64,000 nucleotides of DNA, from contig SJOL01006487.1 of the NCBI GenBank assembly GCA_004794785.1, forward strand, positions 417,856 through 481,855, given 5' to 3'. Below, one piece after another: positions 12,934 to 24,850 of this stretch. The position numbers and the translations under genes are program-made. Every line of letters starts with the position of its first letter. Positions within the stretch are counted from its first letter, which is position 1. The DNA is from Opisthorchis felineus (lineage: Eukaryota; Platyhelminthes; Trematoda; Opisthorchiida; Opisthorchiidae). The notes beneath the pieces were generated by a model. That model saw nothing but the letters and a program-made list of their open reading frames with translations. It was not told the origin of the DNA and ran no database searches.

Positions 12934-15040
12934 TCCTGTTTCAAGGTTTATCTTGAACACTGGTGCACACACAAAGACACACGTAAAGCTTCACAACGAC
13001 GGAATTCACAAGATTCTGAATTCTGTTTTCATCACCTTCTAATACTGACATCAACAACCTAACATTTTTCATTTCTTTCGACGTGCAATAAGGTCAGTAC
13101 ACTTGTTCTTCAGGAGTGTTCTAAAATGGAACACTATAGAACACACATTTCTCTTGCGCTGGCAGAATTCCTGAGGCCTTACACAAAAACTCCATAATGA
13201 TTAGCACCATTACAACAACATTTTCTCCGACGGTGGTTTTTTAAAGGAACGAGAGTGCATTTGCAAAATAATGCACCATTCCTTCCTCGTTGTTTGAATG
13301 AATATTTAGCAGTTATCCAGCACTGCAGTTTGTTCGATGCTGTTCCATCATATGATAGCTTCAATTCCAATCCAGATCCGCGGACACCGGATGCATTCAT
13401 CCGTTATGACTGTCTGGTGATGCAACTCCTCTGAGAGGTTTGGCTGACAAAACCTCAATTCAGTAGACCAGTGCCTTTCGACCACCACGCATATTTTAAC
13501 GGTATTTGATCTGAACTCATGCTAGAAATAATTTGATGGAAGGCGACCTTACCAATAACCAAAATTTGCTGGTAAAATGAGTTTCAGTCACACAAATCGA
13601 CACAAACGTCAAGGTACATGGGAACTGTCAGCAGGGAGTCAAATAAGGAGATGTAGATAAAATAAAGTACAGTGCGATGCTTTGAAAAGGGTGAGATATG
13701 ATGCACCTAGGACTGGCAAATATCGGCGCGATAGTTGCGGCTCAGGGTGTTTTATTTGAATAAAGCCTAGTATACTGGTGAAGACAGATCAAGCAAACCG
13801 GCCCCTCGCCAGCGTAACCACCTACCACATTCATGTATATTTAGTGAACAGGCTCTAGACACTTCACATAGAATTCTGAACCGAAAATGTCTGTGCTGAG
13901 TCAACAGACAGGAAGTGCTGTAAAGTATTACAAAAACGTACTCCTGGTAAATGCGTTTAAGGACAAATCACTTTGGACAAATGATTTAGTGACATTTGTT
14001 GACAGTCTTTGCTGACTAAGTTGCATTTACTGAATGCCGACAGAATAAGAGAATGCCCGTTCGTAAGGCAACTTCTTGACTTCGATCTATGTATGTCTCT
14101 CTGTTTTCATCCATTGGTAACCGAATCCATTATGTGATGAACCACTCGCCAACAGACAAGACCCAATGCTGAAATCTTTGATGATGACTATGACGAGGGG
14201 GCACAGGAACCGGAATAAGGATGTTTTATTATTGTAGAACTAATTCGGTAGACATTCCAGCAAAATACTATCTATGCGACGGCATTGGAATACCTCATAT
14301 GACAGGGAACCACTTCGGATGAGACTACATTCAAATCAATAATTGGGAGTTAAAAAATTTTTCACCACAGCTATCATGAATACCACAGAGTATTTGTATT
14401 GTTAAAGAAGCAGTCGAAAAATGATGCCGAAGAATGACAGCATGAACCAGTTAGGTTTCAGCCGTTCACGTAAACGGCTATACACCTTCTACGCGACACT
14501 GCTAACGCCACGCTTATGCTTATGTACTAACATTTCCTGGTAGTATCAAAAATCCGCCTATTGAACACTGGAATTCTCCAGTTAACCGTGTGCAGTTTTC
14601 CAGTTAGGAGTTCGTCGCTCCCACAGGCTGCTTTGTAAATATGGCAGTTCGTTGAAGTCCACCGATTGACAGGAAACCAATATAGCTTTTACTACTTCCA
14701 TCCGCTCTCTCACGCTTAGCAAGAAGTGGAACTGTAAGGACGGTATTGTTCGTGTACTCATTTGGATAGAATCCGACTGCTATTGTATTCAGATCCCTAG
14801 GTTTGATGTATAGCTGCGAAGCCACTGCCCTAGGCAGGCAGGAAATAAAAAACATATCAAAGAACGCTCTTTGTAAATCATCGTACTCTAGTTTGTTGAA
14901 AGAGCCGGGAACTTCTTTCTTGCTAAATTTTACATTTTACAAGTGACCAGAAACGGGCCGTTGATGTTAAATCGAACTAAATTATTTAGGTTCACACCTG
15001 GTTTGGACTGTTAGCGGGGTTAGGCAGTTTGATCGAAAAC
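12934..15040. other. no recognisable gene
   Basis: No supportable gene or known repeat. A small hairpin (GCCGTT/AACGGC) lies near 14460-14480. Confidence 0.4.
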
Positions 15041-15047
15041 TTGTGGA

Positions 15048-15250
15048 CTGTTGCGGGAATTGTAGAGTTGACGTTCACATCACCTACCGCAATCATTCTG
15101 CGAAGTCTGTACATTCTGAGCTCTTCAGCAGTGCATATTCCCGGCCCTGAAGGAATATGAACTCCGGACATCTAACGTACGATGCCAGCGTAGTGCCACC
15201 ACTCAACCAGCGCACTCTGGACGCACCTGAATTATCACGTCTGTCAGGTG
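15048..15250 (-). repeat. repeat family C, copy 2 (left arm of inverted pair)
   Basis: Same orientation as the copy at 205-482, sharing GTTCACATCAC, GAACTCCGGACATCT, CCACCACTCAACCAGCG and ATTATCACGTCTGTC. It is the inverse of 15418-15660, with roughly 70% identity over about 120 aligned bases. Confidence 0.7.
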
Positions 15251-15417
15251 GACGTGCTCACGCTTGAGCGATGCGATTGGTTTTCCCGACGCCTCGAACG
15301 ACGACCCAGTAGGTGTGCTGGCTGTGTCAATCGGCTGACCCACCTGTCAGGATTGTCCACTCAGAACAGACACTTGAAACCTGCTAGACAGTCACGTCAC
15401 TCGAGCGTGAAAAGTCC

Positions 15418-15660
15418 GGTGTCAGACGTGATAATTCAAATACGTCCATAGCACGCTGGTTGAGTAGCGATGACATGCCCGCCTTGCATGACAGATGCTC
15501 GGAATTCACACTCCTGTGCAGCCAAGGCTATGCACTGCTAATGAGCTAAAATGATAGTGAAACCCGAGTCCAGTGGTTCTCCCTTTGGTACGGACCCAAC
15601 AGAAGAATTGCGCTAGGTCGGGAAGAAGACTGATCAAACAAGAGTGATCTGAACCCGGAT
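15418..15660 (+). repeat. repeat family C, copy 3 (right arm of inverted pair)
   Basis: Reads GTCAGACGTGATAATTCAAA, then GCTGGTTGAGTAGCGATGAC and GATGCTCGGAATTCACACTCC, in the order expected for a tRNA-like head with A and B boxes. The downstream body (GAAACCCGAGTCCAGTGG) matches the reverse complement of positions about 300-350 in copy 1. It faces copy 2 across a spacer of about 165 bp. Confidence 0.7.
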
Positions 15661-18600
15661 TTGTCGGAAAACCTTTCATCACCAATCGAGGTGACATCAC
15701 CAGGGCGCTGTCAAAGTACGGAGGGTAGAGGTGGGTGAGTGACTGTGTGCGCCTTTATCACTTCCTTTTTGATGCGTGACAAGTGACCACATGTACCACT
15801 CCAAATTCAACATATTTGGGGAGGAAAGGTATCACCTACCAGAACAGTAGCTGTGCTGATTTCTCTCTGATATCAGTACAATCGACACATAAAAAGCTGT
15901 ACTTTTCCGGGTGATTCCAAATGTTTACTGCTTCACGCGTCTCGCCACTAATAATATTCAGCCGTATGTTTCTTAACTCGCCATATTCTCACTCAAGCTG
16001 TGTAAATACAATCCGATCAAAGTTAAAATCAATGCTAAAATCTGAATGCCCTTCTAAGCAAGTTAAATTATTTTATTTTGAACCGACCGGTGGCATAAAA
16101 GTATTTACTAAATCGATTCCTCTTGTCTGATAATTTTTTCCAAACCGCATCGGTAATAATCGTTTTAGTACTGAGTGAGTTCAAGTGAATTTTGTCATTA
16201 GAGCCGTCTTTTATGCGCTTTGACCCAGCACAGAATGCATTTGGTGTCATTTGCTCTTTGTGAGGTACCAAGGAAGCCCACCATAGCATACAATGAGCTA
16301 TGAGTTAATTACACTGAATGGATTTTACGTAAAGCCAAGCTCCCTTTTGTTTAACTGTGTCCGACGACGTTGTTTGTAATAATTTGGTGTTATCAGTATA
16401 CCCATGAGGTGAGCAGTTCACAATAACCTTGTTCGATACGAGAAAAGATGTGTTGGTACTAGCCTATAGTCGTTCAATGATGAACTCGGCCAAAACTGTG
16501 GCAAAACTGATTTCAGCGACAAGCCACATCATTCACGAATATCAGTGATGCGCAAAAAATGTGGTTTGCATTCTTCCACAAAAGTGTAATTCCTATCCTG
16601 TTTGTGGTTGTCGTTTGGATCATAAATAGTTCACGTCACTTTTAGCATTTCTTTTAAATTATTACTATCGCCAGCTGATATGCTTTCCAACAGTTCCTTC
16701 TTTATCACTAAGTCATTCAAATTTACTTCATTTTTAACATAATTTCGGTTTTACTGTTAGCAAGAAAGAGTGCTGACCACTGTCATTCTTTCATCACATC
16801 TACTTTCCCCCCAAATGTCTGAGTTGGGACAAGAAGGGTAAGATTTATAGGTCTTGTTGGTTACAAGTGGAAGTAAAGCGATGTTTCATCGTCACTAAAC
16901 TGACATTGCGAGCAAAATTCTGTTAGGTCTGTCAAGCTGTGCACTTCGAATTCCAAATTGGCAGGAACGAAGCGATGCGGTCTTCGGACCGTATGTGTGT
17001 AGACAGTTACTCAGTGCACTCTCCAGCTAACATCAAAAGCCCATAATACGGCTTCATAGTTATTTAGGCCAGATACGAGAGATAGGATTATCTTTTCTTC
17101 CAGTTATGACCCGCTCCCTAGCACGGTAAGATTTCCTTCAGTTTTCTAATCCGTATTAGATGCAATTATTGCATCTAAAGATGCCCACCAAGTAAGTGTG
17201 GCTCGGAATATTATGCGAATGAATCATTCGGTTTAGCTGACTAATAACACACCGTTCACTGCTAACAATGTCTGCAGTAAGACGAGCTTAGAGCTATCAT
17301 CATCACGTGGACTTGGAGTGAAGTGAGAACTTGCCTTCTATGATTTCCTGTTTAACTCGTTTAATGGTCTCCAAGACATAGAAAAAGTTATCGTGCGACA
17401 TCAAGGTTATGATAAGAAGGGGGTATTTATGGTATGCTGTTAGCCGAAGCGCCCTGCACCTCATTGTTTTGAGCCAACTCTGGACACCAACTCTGGAACA
17501 GACGCTTTTTCGACTTATTTTTTCAGACCCAGCTCATTGAGGCGAATGGCCTATATGCCCTTTGAGATTAGTCCGTATTCAAATATGACACGTACTGTGG
17601 TCAAGAAGCCAGCAGTCCACAGTTTTTGAACAAGCTATTACATTCAGCAGCTAAATTTACCGATAATGAGGATCCTACGGGGCTAGCGCGGAATTCGAGC
17701 ACTCAAACACAGTGACAGAAGTTGGTTGAGATTTTTTTCTGCAGATGAAGTCCACTAATGCCAAAAACCGAGGAACGTTGCGCAGCTGTTTCGCCATCAG
17801 TAGTGTGTAATAAGATAAGAACTCCGTCTGTAAGAGGTTTGTCTATCCTATTAGACCCATCACAGGTAATTTTCTGTTCCTTTCTGGCATTGGGAACTTC
17901 AATGTTGTTTCTTATTCGTGCCTGCTTATTTATTTTTTGGTATTACAAAATTATGCGGCATAAAAATCTTGTGTAGTTTCTTCAGTCAACTAATGCATTC
18001 CTATCTCTGGGAGTAGCTTATTTTTCTGGAGTTGAATGCTGAGCAAATTGTGAGTTGTTGATTCTGACATCTACGGCTCTAATACGACCTGGGATATTTT
18101 TTGCAAAATTCGTCAATTGGGTTTCGCCACAGTTACAACTCCTTGTCGTGAAGTAGATCTGCGCGTTTTAATCAGCCAATCTGGATACCATAAGGGCATT
18201 TGGTTGCCATCAGGTAATGTTTATTTAACACGCTAGAAACAGATAGATTATCAACTCACGCCTGACTGAGTCTCAGTTGCGAATGAGTTTGGTGACAGAT
18301 TCCTGAAGCATTACATTTGCGCACAGATCCTGAGATTTGATGCGAGGGCCGGAAAACAAAGACATTAATACCTACCTCGGTGTGGTGTTAAACTTGTTTT
18401 CCTTGTCGGTTGTCAATGGGGGGAGTGGACCGATCAGGACGCATAGAATGGTAGTAAACCTATCTGGGACCAAAGAGAACTATCAGATACGTTCTCGAGG
18501 AATCACACAATCTAGAAACAGACTGGTGGCTGAAAAAATGGAAAGCTTATGGGTAAAAAATGAGAGAAAATGATAAAATTATTGCTTCTGGTTGAAGTTT

Positions 18601-21600
18601 TTTGACAATTCAGACATATTCAGGAGGCAGACGTTGCTTCAGATTGGTAAGGAAAATTTTTTTAGTTCTAATAAAAAATGAGTAGTTTCGTGCTATGATC
18701 TACACTGCCAGGATATTCAGAATAGCTCATAGTACAGTCAAGTAAATTTGGAAGGCTCGTCTTATAATATAGACAAGTAACCCCGACCAATCCGTCTACC
18801 GAATAACTGTCCCCTTAACTATTTAAAGCATGGATGAAAAACTGAAACTGTGATTGAACAATCATGAAACCAGCCAACAATGTTCCCCGTTCCCCTGACC
18901 ACTAACCAATAAATCAAACTAGCATGAACCGCAAATCACTTTACGAATACAACTTTCATGAATAAGCCGGAAAGTCATAAGCAACAGTTGAAATAAAGAG
19001 AAAAATACTTGCTTGGCGAAGTAATCGTTAAATTTCCCAACGACTAAAATCAATAAGGGTCGGAAACGCGATTGTCGTGATAGAAGGAGCCTACCAAAAG
19101 AATGAGGTGACACGAATTGTGCATCACCCAGTTTCTTTGAACTATTACAGTTGTACTTCTTCGACTTGCAGTAAGTTGCTGAAGGCACAATAAACTGAAA
19201 ACTTTTGGTAGGCATGATTACTTCTCAGAGTTATGGTATTTTTAGTTCCGAACGGTCAAGTTTAAGATTCCCGGTGCTTGCAACGGTTTCCGCCAGTTTC
19301 CCCATCCCAGGTTAATTGAACTACTAAGAACTAATCAATAGAAATTCCACTAACAAATATATCCATACTGAGTACACTTCATAATCTCACTTAAATAACC
19401 TGTCATAATAGTAATATTAATAATAATAAACTGGTCCTTAGCTGCTATAAGCATTTTTAAGCCTGGCTGGCTGCTGTTGTTTGAGCAGTCAGGACGGCGT
19501 TGAGTAATCTGAAGCTATTTAGCACCGCAAATTCACCCTGGATGCCTGATCGCCGCCAGATCTTTCCTATCAACGAAATGCAGTGGGGGACTCAACGTTT
19601 CTCTTCACGTTGTTATCGGTTCTCAAAAACAGCTAAACATTGATTCAAACTGCAAATACGTATTTGTTCATCTCTCACAAAATCCATTCAACAGGCATTT
19701 ATCTTTCAATCGATCGCATGAGCATAAAAAACATTGTACGTTTCGACAGAAGTCGTTGCAATGCCAACTGGCGGTCGCCACGAAATACCTAATACACACT
19801 GCAATGTAGGTCTTGCACAAACTCATATCAAAACAGTGCATTTATCTTATTCTTCCAGCCAGTCAAACATTTAAAATTCTCACAAGTCGACCATATCGAA
19901 AATCACGCAGCCAGCAACCTCTAGTGTGCTGAAATTTGTGTTGTCCACTTACGTGCTACTGTTCCACTCAGGGGTCTAAATTTCAACAAGCCCTTTCCTA
20001 GAATTCTTTGGTTGTTATTGCAAAGCCCGTTAGCAGGCCCAAGCCAGGATGTACCTGATGAGTGTCCTCCAACTACTTGGTTAATCCCGTTATGATTGGG
20101 ATATTTCATTTTGTACAAATAAACACTGAATATCTGCAGGCCTTGACAGTTTGTAAAAAGACCCTGTTGTCAGTGCGTACCTCCTGCAGCTGACAAGACT
20201 GGTATCATTCTCTTTCATGAAAGCTGTCACTGATGTGTATACTGATAAGTTCATTTCAAGCGCTTGACGGACGCTTTTGGTTTTGTTTGTTGTAATACTC
20301 ATATTATGTTGTCTCTGAATACCCGTCCATTAAGAAAGTCCTCACCTGCTGGTTGAAGGGAGTTTAGACTAAGGTATGAATGAACGCCATGAACCACGCA
20401 CTCCCCACTCGCAAATATTAGTTGTAGTTATGAGTACTGGCAGCAGATAAAAAAACAGAAGAGCAATAAAGGTTTGCAGGCAAAAAATCAGTACAAATTT
20501 TTTGGATGCTGAGGCTACTGATTGGTTCCGTTATTTGGTTACGCCAGATTAGTTCTTCGCCTACCAGTCAGATCCTTACGCTGACACGAAGCATAAATCG
20601 AATTCCAGCAGACTACTTGTGTATGGGGGAAAGCCCTTCGCCACCAAGTCGTTTATTGGCAAACACCAACTAAGCATTTACAGAATATTGGACAGGAAAG
20701 TAAACTTCTCATATGCACATAGTTTTTAAAACCTGAACATACCTACGCGTCTTCTTGAACATTCATGGACATTGACTGACTATCGCGCAATTGTAAACGA
20801 ACACTGCAAAGCAGTTCCACAAGGTTCGTAATAAACTTCACTTTCGATTAGACGTGGGGCGGAGCTCCTAGAAGACCACAGACTACTTGCACCCCTCATC
20901 AGTAGTATCCGCCGTTGAAACTGCAGGTCTTTATTATAACACATCCTACCCACCTGTCGCTTACTTTCTGTTTCAATGAAACGGTTGAAGTCTTCTCATT
21001 TAAAGGTTTTGCAATATTGACGTTAGCGAGACATGGTTCAATTTTAACTAGTAAACACTGACTGTCTGCTGTAGACCACGTTCAACCCGATATTAGGTGA
21101 CCCAGTACTGAAAGCACGGCGAGTTACCACATGTGTGTGATGCTAATTGAAAACAAATGGTCCCAAGTGGTCTACAATGGTCTCAACGTGGTCACTTTTT
21201 ATTAGCATATAACAGCACCGGTCACCTTGCGGCACCACACACGGATAAGTCACTAACAGGCTGGCGCTACGAATAGTTACTTAACCAAAGGCAAATCAGG
21301 CTTTCTCTTTTCCGACATCACTCCTACAAGGACGCTGCAGGTAGCTTAATACGATTAAAAACTAGTTCCAAGGAGTTGAAAAAGCTGTGTATTATTATTT
21401 TTGCCAAACCTTAAGGTTGAAACATGCATTTTGATTAGGAAAATCCTCCGGCTCAGTGGAAGAAACTGTTCAAGTTGTTCCACATTCCACTTGGATGTAA
21501 ACGTGGCAATACGATACTATTCGTTGGTGTTAGTGATATAACCTGTGATAAATGACTCAGCTCTAGAAGCATAGGAAAGTTTGAACGTTCTCTCCATGCG

Positions 21601-21617
21601 CTACGCGAGGGTATGTA
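15661..21617. other. no recognisable gene
   Basis: About 6 kb with no supportable gene. It holds a near-perfect 23-bp palindrome at 17156-17178 and short TAA-type simple repeats near 19405-19430. Confidence 0.4.
17156..17178. repeat. short palindrome
   Basis: TTAGATGCAAT-T-ATTGCATCTAA: 11-bp arms around one central base, pairing perfectly. Function unknown. Confidence 0.8.
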
Positions 21618-21895
21618 GAGAAGTCGTCACTCCAAGAGGCAGCCAATAGGTGACTGCGTGATGCGTTTTCCGTTATTGAAGGATGAATGGTGCTATGCTC
21701 TGTCCAAGCGACTGCTATCAGCCACTCGTGACCAAACTGTTAAGCGTTCAACCATTGGCCAGAAGGTTGTGAGTTGAAAACTCTGGGTTTCGTGATACGC
21801 ACACTGTTGATGATTCCCAGCAAGGAAAAAACAGCTGTACAGTGCTTCCCGGCTTTTCAGCATAGGTTGGCTTCACTGACAATGAAATTTGTATT
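21618..21895 (+). repeat. SINE family B, copy 2
   Basis: Aligns with the 24 kb copy from GAGAAGTCG onward through ATTGAAGGATGA, the tRNA-like head (CGTGACCAAACTGTTAAGCG) and the hammerhead-like block. The core has decayed: CTGATGA is TTGATGA, and the GAAAC strand is preceded by AAA where the 24 kb copy has GGAT. A catalytic fold is therefore unlikely. The left limit is set only by similarity to copy 3. Confidence 0.75.
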
Positions 21896-23787
21896 TAATA
21901 TGCAGAAACGACGGGCTTCGAAAAGAATATAAACTAGTTTGTCTTTCACGCCGGATTGAAATAATGTGGGTCCCCTCTTCGGGGCGGGTGGATGGCTTGG
22001 TCGGAATTTTCATAACTTTTAACATAAAAAGGTCATGAAATGCTACTTGCGGGCGTAATTTCATTCGCTGCACTCAATCACTACATTCATACTTTTTGAG
22101 CAAGTTGATGGTTGATCACGGAGCGTAAAAGAGAGGATTGTACTCACTGAAGTGCAGTGCAGAAACAAACTTCTTTCGATTTTTCTGAATTTTAGGAGGC
22201 ATTTTGTCCCTAACTCTCTTAATTCAGTAAGAAATTTCATTTTTATGCCCTTGGAAGAAACGAAACCAATCATTCCCTTAAAACTTCATTAAGCATTCAG
22301 CCACCATGGGCCATTAATTTAGACAGATTTAAAAAAATTAAACTGTCTTGTCTGACAAGTCATATGTCACCCGCATTGTGAATTTTTCCATCTCAGTTTA
22401 ACCATAGGTGATCGTGGCTCTCATGTTATTTTTTCCTTCTGTAACTTTTGACAGTTCGTGCAGTTAGGCTTCCTTCATTTTCGTTAAACACCAACAGTTC
22501 GGCATCTGGGTAGAGAAAAGGCGGAAGAAAATTATGCATATTTGATTGGGCATGGTTTGGGGATTAACAGATACGTCACCTTTTCCAGTTCCACTCGAAT
22601 GTTGGAATTTTCCTACGTTTTCCCTGACTACACAAAGTTGGGAATATACATGGCACTATACTGAGATAAATTGTCGCCCTGATGTCTGCCTAGTGAGTAA
22701 TTTTCATCCATTTACTCGTTTAACATCGAAGCAAAATATCCATGCACTCAAAACACCAAAACAATGGATTGACAGCTGTCTAGTTACTGCCTCACACTGT
22801 CAGCTACGTATGTGAGCCCTTCGGAAAATCTAAGGCTATGATTTCAAAATAAGCGGCCCTTGAAATTAAAATTAACTCGCCTAGGTCACTTGTTTTTTCT
22901 TCATCCTCGACTGCAGCACTTTGATTGGACAGATTTAAACCTTACGAAGTTACCAGTTGGTGTCAGGTTAAGAATAATGGTACAGAAGAAAGCTTGTCCC
23001 TCTCAATAGGTCGTCTTAGCTAGTTCGTCACAAATGTATTTGGTACTAATCAGAAACCACGTAAATAATTATATCTACAGATAAATGAACGAAGTGGAGA
23101 GAAGGGGACTGCTGAGCAAAACTGACCGCGTTACGATCAGACTGGGTTTTTGGAACTGGAATGGATTGTAGGCCAACAGAAATTCAAAGGCCGCACAAGT
23201 TCCTGTTGAAAACAGGGGTTTCCATTATGTAGCCGGATTCTGATGCCCCTTGTTATCAACAACAGTGGGTGGTAATCTTCCTAAAGGATTCAGCGATAGT
23301 CGGTATGGAGCATGGAAGTTTCCTTTGTCTTGTGTTGCTTGAGCGAAATGGGCCAGATGGAGCACGGCTGAACTCGAGCAGAGGTGTTCTACGGGCTATA
23401 AAAGTAGGCCGCACTGTGTGCCTGGCAAACGACTTGTCGCATGACTAAGGTATGATGCTCCACAAAAACACACGGCTGCTTATACACAAAAGTTGATGAT
23501 ATGGATTGGGAGTATTTTCTTCCAGACTGGCCTTCCGCAGGGTCTCGTGTAGTTGGTTACGCCAAAACTTCTCGAAATAATAGAGAATCGGTCTTTGAAT
23601 TGTGGTCTGAACCACTGAGTCAAAGGGCCGGAGGCAAGCAAAGGACACTGATGGCTTGGGAGTGGCACCACTTCTCTGTCACAAGCCAGGAGTGTGTAGA
23701 CACACCAACTTTAAACGTTTTAAACCCTCTTAAAATAAGAGAAAACATGCCTGAAAGGCCTACTGTCCTCTTTGCTGACAAGTAAAC
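21896..23787. other. no recognisable gene
   Basis: No supportable gene. The open frame near 23501-23785 ends just at the SINE-B target site and has no recognised motif. Confidence 0.35.
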
Positions 23788-24201
23788 ATCTCCCCATCCA
23801 TCTATAAGTAGCTCGGTGGAAGATTAAACTCCACCCGATGAGTGAAACTTCCATCTGAGAAGTCGTTGCTCGAGGAGCCAGTCAACACGTATGATCGCGT
23901 GATGTGGATCCCGTGATTGAAGGATGAGCGGCGCTACATCCTGTCTAAGTGCGAGTTAAACACACTGCTGATCAGCCGCTCGTGGCCGAACGGTCAAGTG
24001 TTCAAACTACCAGGCAGGTGGTCGTGGGTTCGAGACACTCCGGAGTTTCGTGAGAAGCGCACTGCTGATGATTCCCAATAAGGATGAAACAGCCGTACAG
24101 TGCTTCTCGGCTTTTCAGCATGGACTGGCTTCGCTTGCAGGACGAAATCTCCACAAAAACCCAAATCTCTTCGCACTACCAACAATCTCCCCATCCATCT
24201 A
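23788..24201 (+). mobile_element. SINE family B, copy 3, with 17-bp target-site duplication
   Basis: The 17-base string ATCTCCCCATCCATCTA is present at 23788-23804 and again at 24185-24201. It flanks a 380-bp insert, as expected for LINE-type target-primed integration. Inside, TGGCCGAACGGTCAAGTG (23983-24000) is an A box of tRNA-Ser/Leu type and GGTTCGAGAC (24027-24036) a B box. These are followed by the hammerhead-like module (24053-24107) and a 3' part common to the other copies (GGCTTTTCAGCATGG). This is the best-preserved B copy. The first 50 bp after the left duplication are not seen in other copies, so the exact 5' end of the family is uncertain. Confidence 0.8.
24053..24107 (+). ncRNA. 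type I hammerhead-ribozyme-like motif in SINE B
   Basis: Stem I left strand AGAAGCGCACTG (24053-24064) pairs with CAGTGCTTCT (24098-24107), giving 10 bp with a 2-nt bulge. The core strand CTGATGA is at 24065-24071. Stem II is TTCC/GGAT (24072-24075 with 24082-24085) around the loop CAATAA, but its closing pair next to the core is U-U. GAAA is at 24086-24089. Stem III is only AC/GU around AGCC. UA precedes the predicted cleavage between 24097 and 24098. The order matches a type I hammerhead: I, CUGAUGA, II, GAAA, III, UH, I. Known relatives with very short stem III occur in Penelope-like elements and schistosome repeats. Activity is inferred, not shown. Confidence 0.7.
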
Positions 24202-24585
24202 ACCGCATTTTTTGGGGTTAGGCAGAACGATTAACCAAAATTCTAGGAAGCTGATTACGCATTCCACATATCTGGAGCTTCAGTGGACCGTCAATAGGAT
24301 CACTGAAGCGGATTCTCAGCAGTTGATCGTATGAATAATATAATACTGAATTTATCAAATCGCATCAATGCGAGGGTAACTGGTATCCAGTCGCTGGTGT
24401 TAAAGGGACTCCAAGCCACTTTATTAGGCTGTATATTCCACGACGTCCCATCCATGGGCTGAGCAGAAAGAATTCTGCGAGAAAACATCAACCATCACCA
24501 TGTCCATTCGGTCCACCGACCACCTATTTCTTATGGGCGACCGTAATCAGATACGGAGCCAAGGGATTTCCAATCAGGGTTTGCT
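24202..24585. other. no recognisable gene
   Basis: Unassigned sequence between the SINE and a LINE endonuclease remnant. Confidence 0.35.
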
Positions 24586-24850
24586 TACAAAGTGTGTGAG
24601 TATGGACCTTATCATCCCAAATACGTGGTTCAACTTTGGAAGAGCCTCAATTGATACTTGGACGCATCCTAGAAGTAAACATACACACAGTGAATTTCAT
24701 CTCTGTCCAATAAGGATATCTGAGGATATCCACTATAAGGTAGGCGATTCATGGTGCCGGTAACATCACTAACAATGCATTCATGCGATTCAGACCGCGA
24801 TTTTTCCTATTCAAACCCCATCGTCTTAGGATAAAGTTGCTAACATAGAT
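24586..24850 (+). pseudogene. LINE endonuclease remnant
   Basis: The plus-strand frame contains IPNTWF followed by DTWTHPRSKHTH. This is the C-terminal part of an APE-type endonuclease domain as found in RTE/CR1 LINEs (family pattern NT-F...TW-HPRS). A further residue run (RPRFFLFKPHRLR, 24790-24840) fits the segment after the domain but lies in a shifted frame. The catalytic N-terminal half is absent. This is an isolated dead fragment with no recognisable reverse transcriptase after it. Confidence 0.6.

Noticed and set aside
23821..23860. Second hammerhead-like string (CCGATGAG...GAAAC) upstream in SINE B copy 3
   Set aside because: The spacing is too short for stem II and no pairing stems were found.
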